Below are positions 23,137 through 30,493 of a stretch of DNA of 39,030 bases, piece by piece; within the stretch, counting starts at the first letter, position 1, and each line of letters opens with the position of its first letter. The translations under genes were made by a program, and so were the position numbers. The stretch covers positions 3,452-42,481 of the forward strand of contig VKGY01000008.1 of assembly GCA_008080685.1 (NCBI GenBank), given 5' to 3'. The DNA comes from Spirochaetota bacterium (GTDB taxonomy: Bacteria > Spirochaetota > Spirochaetia > Treponematales > Rectinemataceae). The notes beneath the pieces were generated by a model. It had not been told where the DNA came from, ran no database searches, and saw nothing but the letters and a program-made list of their open reading frames with translations.

Positions 23137-24444
23137 ATGTCAGACACACTGGTCTCCGAAATTCTTGGATTTGCCCAGGGCTCCGCCGATGCCTTTGACT
23201 GCATCGCCCAGGATATTTGGGAGCATCCCGAGGTAGCCTTTAATGAGGAAAGGTCCTCCCGGCTCTATATGGAGAGGCTGGCTTCCCAAGGCTTCGAGGT
23301 GACTGAGTTCTCCGAGCTTCCCCATTCCTTCATGGCCGAGAAGGGGAGGGGTTCTGGACCTCTCATCGCGTTCATGGGGGAGTACGACGCCTTGCCGGGT
23401 ATGTCCCAAGCCTGCGTGCCTGAGCGCCGCCCCACGGCGGAAGGGGCTCCGGGCCATGCCTGCGGGCATAATCTGTTGGGGGCGGGAAGTCTCGCCGCGG
23501 CGGAAATCCTGGCTGCGGCCATGGAGAGCATGGGGGTTGCGGGGCGGGTGCGTTCGGCCATCCTTACCTGGCATCCCGCGGATGTGAACACGCCCCATCG
23601 GTATCTCACCAGCGCGAACTTGGCGGTGGTTTTTTCCTTCCGTGGCCGCGCCAGCCACGCGGGCATGGCCCCCTATGCGGGGCGCTCAGCCTTGGACGCT
23701 GCCCAGCTCTTCAATATTTCCTTGGAGTTCATGCGCGAGCACCTTGAGCCTGGGGTTATGCTCCACTATGTGGTGTCCGATGGAGGGCAGCGTCCCAACA
23801 TCGTGCCGGAGCGGGCGGCCACCTTCCTCTACATCCGCGCTCCCTCCGCCGCCATGGTCAGGGCGGTGATGAAGCGGGTTTCGAAGGCGGCCCGGGGGGC
23901 CTGCCTCATGACGGAGACTTCTCTTTCCGTCGAGATTAAGCACGGAAAGTGCGACTACCGGCCCAACGATGTCATCCAGGACGCCCTTCTTGAGGCGATG
24001 CGGGTCCTCCCCCTCCCCAAGCCCAGTCCCGAGGAAAGGGAATTCGCCAAGAAGCTTCAGGCCACAGTGGCCAAGGAGGACAGGCCGGCGACCCTCCTGC
24101 CCATCGGGGTCTCTGCGAGCCTTCTTAAGTCTGCGATCCACGGCGAGGTGGGGGATTTCGGCCGGGGCAGGCGCATCGGAGGCTCCCTGGACACGGGGGA
24201 TGTCTCCTATGTCGTTCCTGTGGGGCAGATGAACGCCGCAACCTGGCCTCTCGGGGTGGGCGCCCACACCTGGCAGTCCTGCGCCGCCTCGGGCTCCTCC
24301 TGGGCCTTCAAGGCTATGCGCTGGGCCGGAACCGCGATGGCCTTGGCGGGCTTCCGCCTTGCCTCCGAGCCCGCTCTCCTTGCCGCCGCCCAGGCCGAAT
24401 TCCGCGCCTCTGCAGTCCCCTACCGCTCCACCATGGATCAATAG
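23137..24444 (+). CDS. M20-family amidohydrolase (AbgB-like) lacking its catalytic PAEE segment
   Basis: A 435-residue protein of the M20 peptidase family, closest in style to p-aminobenzoyl-glutamate hydrolase subunit B. It has IWEHPEVAFNEE near the N-terminus, MGEYDALPG, the metal-ligand region GHACGHNLLG, the dimerisation-domain motif RGRASHAGMAPYAGRSALDA, and the C-terminal VGAHTWQS with its metal histidine. However, VAGRVR (to residue 139) runs straight into SAILTWHPADVN (from 140). Relatives place about 27 residues here, including the PAEE glutamates that act as base and metal ligand. The frame is kept. The product is therefore predicted inactive as a hydrolase unless the gap is an assembly artefact. 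AAGGAAG precedes the start. Confidence 0.85.
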   Translation: MSDTLVSEILGFAQGSADAFDCIAQDIWEHPEVAFNEERSSRLYMERLASQGFEVTEFSELPHSFMAEKGRGSGPLIAFMGEYDALPGMSQACVPERRPTAEGAPGHACGHNLLGAGSLAAAEILAAAMESMGVAGRVRSAILTWHPADVNTPHRYLTSANLAVVFSFRGRASHAGMAPYAGRSALDAAQLFNISLEFMREHLEPGVMLHYVVSDGGQRPNIVPERAATFLYIRAPSAAMVRAVMKRVSKAARGACLMTETSLSVEIKHGKCDYRPNDVIQDALLEAMRVLPLPKPSPEEREFAKKLQATVAKEDRPATLLPIGVSASLLKSAIHGEVGDFGRGRRIGGSLDTGDVSYVVPVGQMNAATWPLGVGAHTWQSCAASGSSWAFKAMRWAGTAMALAGFRLASEPALLAAAQAEFRASAVPYRSTMDQ

Positions 24445-24475
24445 TCAACACGGGGTCAGACCCCATAAATTGACT
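24443..24475. repeat. REP-like nested palindrome
   Basis: GGGGTCAGACCCC (24452-24464) sits between AGTCAA (24443-24448) and TTGACT (24470-24475), giving nested inner and outer 6-base arms. From memory, this GGGGTC-x-GACCCC core accompanies REP-like short palindromes; I cannot verify this here. It begins at the stop of the M20 gene, so it could also act in transcript 3'-end formation. Confidence 0.65.
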
Positions 24476-24505
24476 TTTCTACACGTTCAGGTACTCTCAA
24501 AATAA

Positions 24506-24540
24506 GACAGGGTAACAAGATAATCAGGATTTGCATGATT
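24506..24540 (+). repeat. Degenerate ACAGGAT-type repeat, left edge of the accessory island
   Basis: GACAGGGTAACAAGATAATC and the following AGGATTTGCATGATT are imperfect copies of a ~9-base (A)CAGGATTN unit. Reverse-complement-oriented relatives lie at 33121-33157 and 34487-34512. Confidence 0.6.
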
Positions 24541-24577
24541 TTTTAGCCACGGTCTTACTCTATTCCCTTCGATGCTT

Positions 24578-24606
24578 TTGACAAGCGCGGCGTCGCATGA
24601 GATAAT
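24578..24606 (+). promoter_or_regulatory. Near-consensus promoter driving the accessory island
   Basis: TTGACA (24578-24583), exactly 17 bases, GATAAT (24601-24606); eleven of twelve consensus bases match. Transcription would begin near 24613, about 38 bases before the ASCH start and upstream of the whole YhcG-Mod-AlbA_2-RhuM-Res run. Confidence 0.75.
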
Positions 24607-24650
24607 CATCCTCAATAATGCCTCAATCAGAAAATGAAAGGAAAGTTTAA

Positions 24651-24923
24651 ATGGCTCGGGGTTGGATAGTCCTCTCCGTCCAGAATCCCTGGAGTGACTT
24701 GATCTGTCGTGGAATAAAGGACGTTGAGAACCGTAGTTGGCCAACCGACTACCGTGGGAAGCTCTATATCCATTCGAGCGGGCGTCCGATGGAATCTGCC
24801 GAAGCCAGGCTGCTCGATGCGGCTATCCCTGAGCAGCTCCAGGCAGTCACCGAGCTCCAAAGACGGCGCGCCCAGGAAGAAGCTCGGCGGCGGCTCTCGG
24901 AAGTACTATGCAATTCTTGCTGA
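24651..24923 (+). CDS. ASCH-domain protein, truncated
   Basis: A 90-residue product starting after GGAAAG at a good spacing. The first 50 residues are a clear ASCH (PUA-like, nucleic-acid-binding) domain start: ...VLSVQNPWSDLICRGIKDVENRSWPTDYRGKLYIHSS. Typical ASCH proteins run to ~110-170 residues. Here the frame stops after SEVLCNSC. An adjacent frame (24900-24930) reads RKYYAILADV, like the normal next strand (YGAIIG...), suggesting a frame shift near 24895 and then loss of the rest. It is probably a decayed gene at the head of the island. A functional short ASCH remains possible because expression signals are intact. Confidence 0.65.
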   Translation: MARGWIVLSVQNPWSDLICRGIKDVENRSWPTDYRGKLYIHSSGRPMESAEARLLDAAIPEQLQAVTELQRRRAQEEARRRLSEVLCNSC

Positions 24924-24980
24924 CGTGTGAGGTGCAGTACCGGATGACACTCCCATCATCCAATTCGCGAGGAATAATTC

Positions 24981-25979
24981 ATGGCTGATATAGACCTCCT
25001 TACATCCTTCAGTGAAGTTGTCGCACTAATAGAGCAATCTCGCCAGCGTGCTCTCCAAGCAGTTAACACCGGCTTGATCGACCTCTATTGGCAGGTCGGA
25101 GCGTACATCAGCAAGAAACTCGCAAACGCTACGTGGGGCGAGGGTGTCGTCGACCAGCTGGCGGAATACCTTACTCGAACCCAGCCCGGTTTGCGGGGTT
25201 TTACGCGATCCAATCTTTTCCGAATGCGTCAATTCTTTGAGACGTATAGGAATGAGGAGAAAGTCGCGCCACTGGTGCGACAATTGCCGTGGACACACAA
25301 CCTGATCATTTTAGGACAGAGCAAAGGACCGGAGGAACGCGAGTTCTATGTCAGGATGACTATCCGCGAGCATTGGTCCAAGCGTGAACTTGAGCGTCAA
25401 TACAATGCATCCCTTTACGAACGTAGCGTGCTCAATCCACCGCAGGCCACAGCCGTGCTTGCACAATCCCGGGCTGAGGCGCTTGGCGCATTCAAGGATG
25501 CCTACATGGTCGAGTTCCTTGATTTAGCGCCGGCACACAGCGAAAGCGATCTCCATAAGGGCTTGGTAACCCGCCTCAAGGACTTCCTCATCGAGCTTGG
25601 GAGGGATTTCTGCTATATAGGCTCAGAGTACCCCCTGCAAGTCGGCAGACGAGACTTTGCCCTCGACCTCCTCTTCTTCCATCGTGGATTGAACTGCCTC
25701 GTCGCAATCGAGCTCAAGGTCGGACGTTTCGAGCCGGAGGATCTGGGCAAACTCGGCTTTTATTTGGAATGTCTCGATCGTGACCATAAGAAACTGCACG
25801 AAAACGCGGCGATCGGACTTCTCCTCTGCGCAAGCAAGGATCAGGAAGTAGTCGAATACAGCCTGAGCCGGAGTCTTTCACCCGCATTGGTGGCCGAGTA
25901 TCAGACGAAGCTGCCGGAAAAACGATTGCTCGAGGCCAAGTTGTTGGAGTTCTATACGTTGGAGGCAGCGGATGACTAA
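24981..25979 (+). CDS. YhcG/DUF1016-family PD-(D/E)XK nuclease
   Basis: A 332-residue protein. The N-terminal DUF1016 helical domain (residues ~8-165) contains GLIDLYWQVGAYISKKL, FTRSNLFRMRQFFETY and LPWTHNLIILGQSK. The C-terminal domain (~185-330) is the PDDEXK-like nuclease, with DFALDLLFFHRGLNCLVAIELKVG (seen as DFALDLLFF and VAIELKVG) giving the D...ExK metal-binding pattern. YhcG-like proteins often sit beside restriction systems; their role is not settled. The Mod gene starts inside its end (eight-base overlap), so it is co-translated with the methyltransferase. Confidence 0.9.
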   Translation: MADIDLLTSFSEVVALIEQSRQRALQAVNTGLIDLYWQVGAYISKKLANATWGEGVVDQLAEYLTRTQPGLRGFTRSNLFRMRQFFETYRNEEKVAPLVRQLPWTHNLIILGQSKGPEEREFYVRMTIREHWSKRELERQYNASLYERSVLNPPQATAVLAQSRAEALGAFKDAYMVEFLDLAPAHSESDLHKGLVTRLKDFLIELGRDFCYIGSEYPLQVGRRDFALDLLFFHRGLNCLVAIELKVGRFEPEDLGKLGFYLECLDRDHKKLHENAAIGLLLCASKDQEVVEYSLSRSLSPALVAEYQTKLPEKRLLEAKLLEFYTLEAADD

Positions 25980-27603
25980 ACCTAAACTCGAACTAACCTG
26001 GATCGGCAAAGAAACCCGCCCTCGTCTCGAGCCCCGCATCCTCATCGAGGTACCAGCGAAAAGTCATCACGCCGCTTATCGCGTTGGCGACACCGACCTA
26101 TTCGATAACAAGCTAATCTTTGGCGACAACCTTCTCGCCCTGAAGGCTCTCGAGGATGAGTACACCGGTAAGGTGAAGTGTGTTTTCATCGATCCGCCTT
26201 ACAACACCGGGTCAGCATTTGAGCATTATGACGATGGCGTTGAGCATTCTCTGTGGCTTGGTTTGATTAGGGACCGTCTTGAGATAATCAAGCGATTGTT
26301 ATCCTGGGATGGAAGTTTATGGATTACCATAGATGATAACGAGTGTCATTATTTAAAAATAGTCTGTGATGAAATATTTGGCAGGATTAACTTTGTCGCC
26401 AATTGCATCTGGCAGAAAAAGTACGCACCTGCCAATGATGCGATTTGGATAAGTGACAGCCACGATCACGTACTGGTATATGCAAAACAAAAGGAACAAT
26501 GGCGACCGAACGCGCTTGAACGGTCATCGGACTCGGATGCAGCATATAAAAATCCTGATAATGACCCAAGAGGCAATTGGAAGGCGGGTGACTACACATG
26601 CAATAAGTCCGCCGATGCTCGTCCGAATCTCTATTACCCAATAATACACCCCTTGACGGGCTCGGAAGTATGGCCCAAAAGAACGGCTGTTTGGAGATAT
26701 TCGCAAGAAACACATCTTCGCTACGTCCAAGAAGGACGGATTTGGTGGGGCAAAGATGGGCAGAACCGAGTACCTGCCTTCAAGCGATACCTTTCGGATA
26801 TTGATGAAGGCGTGGTTCCTCAGACGATTTGGGAGTGGACTGAAGTCGGGCATACCCAAGATGGTAAGAAAGAGCAAATAGCGTTAAATCCCCATGACCC
26901 ATTTGGCACGCCAAAACCAGAGCGCTTGCTTCAACGAGTGGTAGAGTTGGGTACCAATCCCGGCGACCTAGTCCTTGACTCCTTCGCCGGTTCTGGCACT
27001 ACTGGCGCTGTCGCGCACAAGATGGGGCGGCGCTGGATTATGGTTGAGCTTGGCGAGCACTGTCACACTCACATTATCCCACGGCTTAAGAAGGTCATAG
27101 ATGGACAGGATCCGGGTGGTATCACTGAGGCTGTTGGTTGGAAGGGTGGCGGTGGTTTTAGGTATTATAAGCTCGCGCCTTCTCTCCTTGAAAAAGATAA
27201 GTGGGGCAATTGGATAATAAATAAGGATTACAACGCCGCTATGCTCGCCGAGGCTCTCTGCAAGCTCGAGGGCTTCACCTACGCTCCCTCGGAGACAGAG
27301 TATTTTATCCACGGGCATTCAACGGAGTCTGACTTCATCTGGGTGACCACGCAGAATCTCGGGCACGAGCAACTCGCCGCCCTTTCGGAGGACGTTGGCT
27401 CCAACCGAACTCTCCTCGTCCTCTGCTCGGCATACCGGGCTGACACCAAACAGTTTCCCAACCTCACTATCAAGAAGATCCCGAACGCTGTCCTCTCGAA
27501 ATGCGAGTGGGGACATGACGACTACAGCCTCCAGGTGGAGAACCTCCCTGCGGCGCCGAAACCGAAGGTAGATCAGCCGGATCTCTTTGGGGGTGAATCA
27601 TGA
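25972..27603 (+). CDS. mod: Type III restriction-modification methyltransferase (Mod)
   Basis: A 543-residue adenine-N6 methyltransferase of beta-class order. Catalytic DPPYNTG is at residues 74-80 and the AdoMet-binding motif FAGSGTTG follows at 338-345. The long middle (residues ~100-320) would hold the target-recognition region, and the tail KVIDGQDPGGITEAVGWKGG is typical of Mod proteins in type III and related systems. The recognition sequence cannot be read from the protein. Lower G+C patches within 26.25-26.9 kb (many AT-rich codons) fall in the recognition region, consistent with exchange of specificity modules (inference). It overlaps both neighbours (eight bases upstream, four downstream). 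Confidence 0.93.
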   Translation: MTKPKLELTWIGKETRPRLEPRILIEVPAKSHHAAYRVGDTDLFDNKLIFGDNLLALKALEDEYTGKVKCVFIDPPYNTGSAFEHYDDGVEHSLWLGLIRDRLEIIKRLLSWDGSLWITIDDNECHYLKIVCDEIFGRINFVANCIWQKKYAPANDAIWISDSHDHVLVYAKQKEQWRPNALERSSDSDAAYKNPDNDPRGNWKAGDYTCNKSADARPNLYYPIIHPLTGSEVWPKRTAVWRYSQETHLRYVQEGRIWWGKDGQNRVPAFKRYLSDIDEGVVPQTIWEWTEVGHTQDGKKEQIALNPHDPFGTPKPERLLQRVVELGTNPGDLVLDSFAGSGTTGAVAHKMGRRWIMVELGEHCHTHIIPRLKKVIDGQDPGGITEAVGWKGGGGFRYYKLAPSLLEKDKWGNWIINKDYNAAMLAEALCKLEGFTYAPSETEYFIHGHSTESDFIWVTTQNLGHEQLAALSEDVGSNRTLLVLCSAYRADTKQFPNLTIKKIPNAVLSKCEWGHDDYSLQVENLPAAPKPKVDQPDLFGGES

Positions 27604-29477
27604 GCGAAACCGGGCAGGCATTGACGGAGCAGGAACAGCTGTTCGCATCCTTGCTTGAACGGTTGCGGAACGGAGACGAGTGCCACGATCTCGAGGTGAA
27701 ACGCGGTTCCTCCATCGATATAAGCATCATGGAAACAATCTGCGCCTTTAGCAATGAACCAGGGATGGGAGGTGGTTACCTGATTTTGGGCGTTGCGCGC
27801 AGCGACGATCAGTTGTTTCCGGACTACGAAGTGGTCGGAGTTGACGATCCCGACAAGCTTCAGAGTGATTTGGCCAGCCAATGTGCCGATCGGTTCAACG
27901 TGGCGATTCGTCCTCGGATTTGGCGACTCGCCTTCGGCGGAAAGAATGTGCTCTTGGTTTCTGTCTCCGAGGCCCAGTCGGCTGAGAAACCCGTCTATCT
28001 CAAAAGCCGTGGCTTGCCTAGAGGAGCATTCCGGAGGATCGGTTCGAGCGATCAGACCTGCACTGAGGATGATGTCTCACTCCTGTTCCAAGGTCGCGGT
28101 CACAAAGCTTACGAAGACTCGATCCTCGAGGATATGTCTCTCGAGCTTGATATCTCCGCTGAGGCGATCCAGAGCTATCGACAGCGGCGTGAGCATGTAA
28201 ACCCGACCGCGCCGGAGCTTGCGTGGTCGGATAACGAGTTGCTCTTCGCCTTAGGCTCGACCCAGCGAATGAAGGATGGCAGCTTTTCTCCAACGATATG
28301 CGGACTCTTATGCTTTGGAAAGGATACCGCGCTTCGAAGGCTCGCTCCCATGGCTCGAGTCGACTACATCCGCGTCCCGGGAAGAACATGGATCGAGAAC
28401 CCCGACACGCGCTTTGAAACAGTGGAGATGCGGGGCCCCTTGCTGACACTCATCCCTCGGGTCATCGCCGCTATTCTCGACGACCTGCCCCGCGGGTTCT
28501 CCCTGGAAGATGGGGTATTTCGCAAGGAAGTGCCACTTGTTCCCGACGTCGTCATCCGAGAGGCGGTTGTGAATGCGCTCATGCACCGGAATTACCGGAC
28601 AAAACAGCCCGTTCAGATCATCCGCTACAGCAACCGTTTGGAGTTCCGCAATCCTGGGTGCTCGCTTAAGCCCGACGATCAGCTGGGCGAGGCCGGGTCG
28701 GTGAATCGCAATGAGAAGATAGCCGCCATTCTCCACGAATGCAGTCTCGCCGAGACTAAGGGTTCCGGTATCCGGGTCATGCAGGAACTGATGGAAAGAG
28801 CTAATCTTTCAAGCCCTTATTTCGAGTCCAGCAGGGAATCAGACAGCTTCGTCCTTACCCTGCTCACCCACCACTTCATGGATGCCAGCGACATACGCTG
28901 GCTTTCAAGGTTCAAGGATCATCAACTGAGTCCGGAGGAAGCCAAGGCCCTTGTGTTCCTGAAGGAGTTTGGCGCCATCAGCAACGCCGCATATAGGGAT
29001 ATCAACAAAGTCGATACATTCCACGCATCGTCCGCTCTTCGGCGTCTTAGGAATAGCGGCATCTTGGTACAGAAGGGCAAGGGAATGGCGACCTACTACC
29101 AAGGCGGCCCTGAGTTCATGGCATCATTGAATCTCCAGGACTCCGAGGGCTTATCCCCCAACCTCGAGGGCTTATCCCCCAACCTCGAGGGCTTATCCCC
29201 CAACCTCGAGGATCTTCCTCCGGAGCTTCAGGCTTTGGTAGCAGACCTCGGCGCGAGAGCAAAACCCGAAGCAAGCCATAGGGCGATACTCGCATTATGC
29301 GAATACCAAGTCTTGTCCAGGAAACAATTAGCGCACATCCTTGGGCGAAGGGAGGATACTGTCGGAGATCTCCTTAAGGAGTTGCTCGATCGTGGCGAAT
29401 TGGAACTGAGCTTCCCCGAAGTCCCTAACCACCCTCAACAGAAGTACAGGAAGGTAAGCAAGGGGGCAAGACCATGA
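27600..29477 (+). CDS. AlbA_2/Schlafen-type protein with GHKL-like ATPase and winged-helix domains
   Basis: A 625-residue protein. Residues ~20-165 form a Schlafen AlbA_2 domain (DLEVKRGS...ETICAFSNEP...GGYLILGV). Residues ~300-440 match the ATP-binding domain of RecG-like/HATPase_c_4 regulators: VIREAVVNALMHRNYRTKQP (N-box) and ETKGSGIRVMQELM (G-box). Winged-helix segments occur at ~455-515 and ~555-620. Between these lies a repeat linker of three perfect EGLSPNL units and a fourth diverged one, EDLPPEL. Such proteins are common beside restriction genes and may act as regulators or nucleases; the exact job is unknown. Start and end both overlap neighbours by four bases (ATGA), so it is embedded in the Mod-Res operon. 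Confidence 0.88.
   Translation: MSETGQALTEQEQLFASLLERLRNGDECHDLEVKRGSSIDISIMETICAFSNEPGMGGGYLILGVARSDDQLFPDYEVVGVDDPDKLQSDLASQCADRFNVAIRPRIWRLAFGGKNVLLVSVSEAQSAEKPVYLKSRGLPRGAFRRIGSSDQTCTEDDVSLLFQGRGHKAYEDSILEDMSLELDISAEAIQSYRQRREHVNPTAPELAWSDNELLFALGSTQRMKDGSFSPTICGLLCFGKDTALRRLAPMARVDYIRVPGRTWIENPDTRFETVEMRGPLLTLIPRVIAAILDDLPRGFSLEDGVFRKEVPLVPDVVIREAVVNALMHRNYRTKQPVQIIRYSNRLEFRNPGCSLKPDDQLGEAGSVNRNEKIAAILHECSLAETKGSGIRVMQELMERANLSSPYFESSRESDSFVLTLLTHHFMDASDIRWLSRFKDHQLSPEEAKALVFLKEFGAISNAAYRDINKVDTFHASSALRRLRNSGILVQKGKGMATYYQGGPEFMASLNLQDSEGLSPNLEGLSPNLEGLSPNLEDLPPELQALVADLGARAKPEASHRAILALCEYQVLSRKQLAHILGRREDTVGDLLKELLDRGELELSFPEVPNHPQQKYRKVSKGARP
29145..29207 (+). repeat. Three perfect 21-base tandem repeats in the AlbA_2 gene
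   Basis: Units at 29145-29165, 29166-29186 and 29187-29207 encode EGLSPNL each. The unit is a multiple of three, so copy-number change would alter linker length without shifting the frame. Confidence 0.9.
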
Positions 29478-30493
29478 GCGATGACTCCAGTCCTCAGAAC
29501 AAGATAATTCTTTACCAGGCCGAGAATGGAAAGGTTCGAGTCGATGTGGAGTTCGACGGGGATACAGTATGGCTCTCTCAGGCCCTAATGGCCGAACTCT
29601 ACCAGACAAGCCCGCAGAACATCACGCAGCATGTAAGAGAGATATATCGCGACGGAGAATGTTCCGAGGAGTCAACCTGTAAGGAATCCTTACAAGTTCG
29701 CCTTGAGGGGCAACGGCGGGTCCGGAGATCCATAAAGCTCTACAATTTGACCATGATCATGGCGGTTGGATTTAGGGTCAGGTCTGAGCGTGGTGTCCTG
29801 TTCCGCCAGTGGGCCGTGGAGCGCCTGCGTGAGTACGCGCTAAAGGGGTTTGCCCTGGACGACGAGCGATTGAAGGCTGGCGGCGGTGGGCTCTATTTCG
29901 ATGAGCTCCTCGCTCGCATCCGCGATATTCGCTCTTCGGAGAAGATTTTCTGGAGAAAGGTGCTCGACATCTACGCAACGAGCATCGACTACGATCCGCG
30001 TGCCGAAGCTTCGCAGGCCTTTTTCGCCACCGTGCAGAACAAGATGCATTGGGCCATCCACGGCCATACTGCCGCCGAGTTGGTCGTGTCGCGATTAGAT
30101 CCCGAATCGCCGAATCTGGGCATCACGAATTGGCCCGGAACCGCCCTTCGCAAGTCCGATGCCTCGATTGCCAAGAATTACCTGACCGAAAAAGAGCTGG
30201 ATGAGCTGAATCGGATAGTCACGGCCTACCTTGAGTTCGCAGAGCTACAGGCAATGAGTCGGAAACCCATGACCATGGAGGCTTGGATCACTAAATTGGA
30301 TGATTTTCTTAAGTTGTCCGACAGGGAAATCCTGACCCACGCGGGTGCGATCTCCCACGAAGTGATGCTCGGTAAGGTGGACCAGGCATATCAGCGTTAT
30401 CAAGCGCTAATGCGCGATGAACCGACCAGTATGGAAAAAGACATGCAGGAACTGGCAAAGCGGGTAAAAATACCTCGGAGGGTAAATGATTGA
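29474..30493 (+). CDS. rhuM: RhuM-family protein
   Basis: A 339-residue RhuM-like protein. The N-terminal DGDTVWLSQALMAELYQTSP and TQHVREIYRDGE, KLYNLTMIMAVGFRVRSERG, RQWAVERLREYALKGFALDD, and the C-terminal AKNYLTEKELDELNRIVTAYLEFAE are family hallmarks. RhuM was named from a Salmonella pathogenicity island but is frequent next to type I and III restriction genes; its biochemical function is unknown. The N-terminal part resembles DNA-binding domains of phage regulators. It overlaps the preceding gene by four bases and the Res gene by eight, so it is an integral part of the operon. Confidence 0.9.
   Translation: MSDDSSPQNKIILYQAENGKVRVDVEFDGDTVWLSQALMAELYQTSPQNITQHVREIYRDGECSEESTCKESLQVRLEGQRRVRRSIKLYNLTMIMAVGFRVRSERGVLFRQWAVERLREYALKGFALDDERLKAGGGGLYFDELLARIRDIRSSEKIFWRKVLDIYATSIDYDPRAEASQAFFATVQNKMHWAIHGHTAAELVVSRLDPESPNLGITNWPGTALRKSDASIAKNYLTEKELDELNRIVTAYLEFAELQAMSRKPMTMEAWITKLDDFLKLSDREILTHAGAISHEVMLGKVDQAYQRYQALMRDEPTSMEKDMQELAKRVKIPRRVND

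Noticed and set aside
29474-30493. RhuM as a Fic- or Doc-type toxin
   Set aside because: No HPFxxGNG-like motif is present; the sequence fits the RhuM family only.
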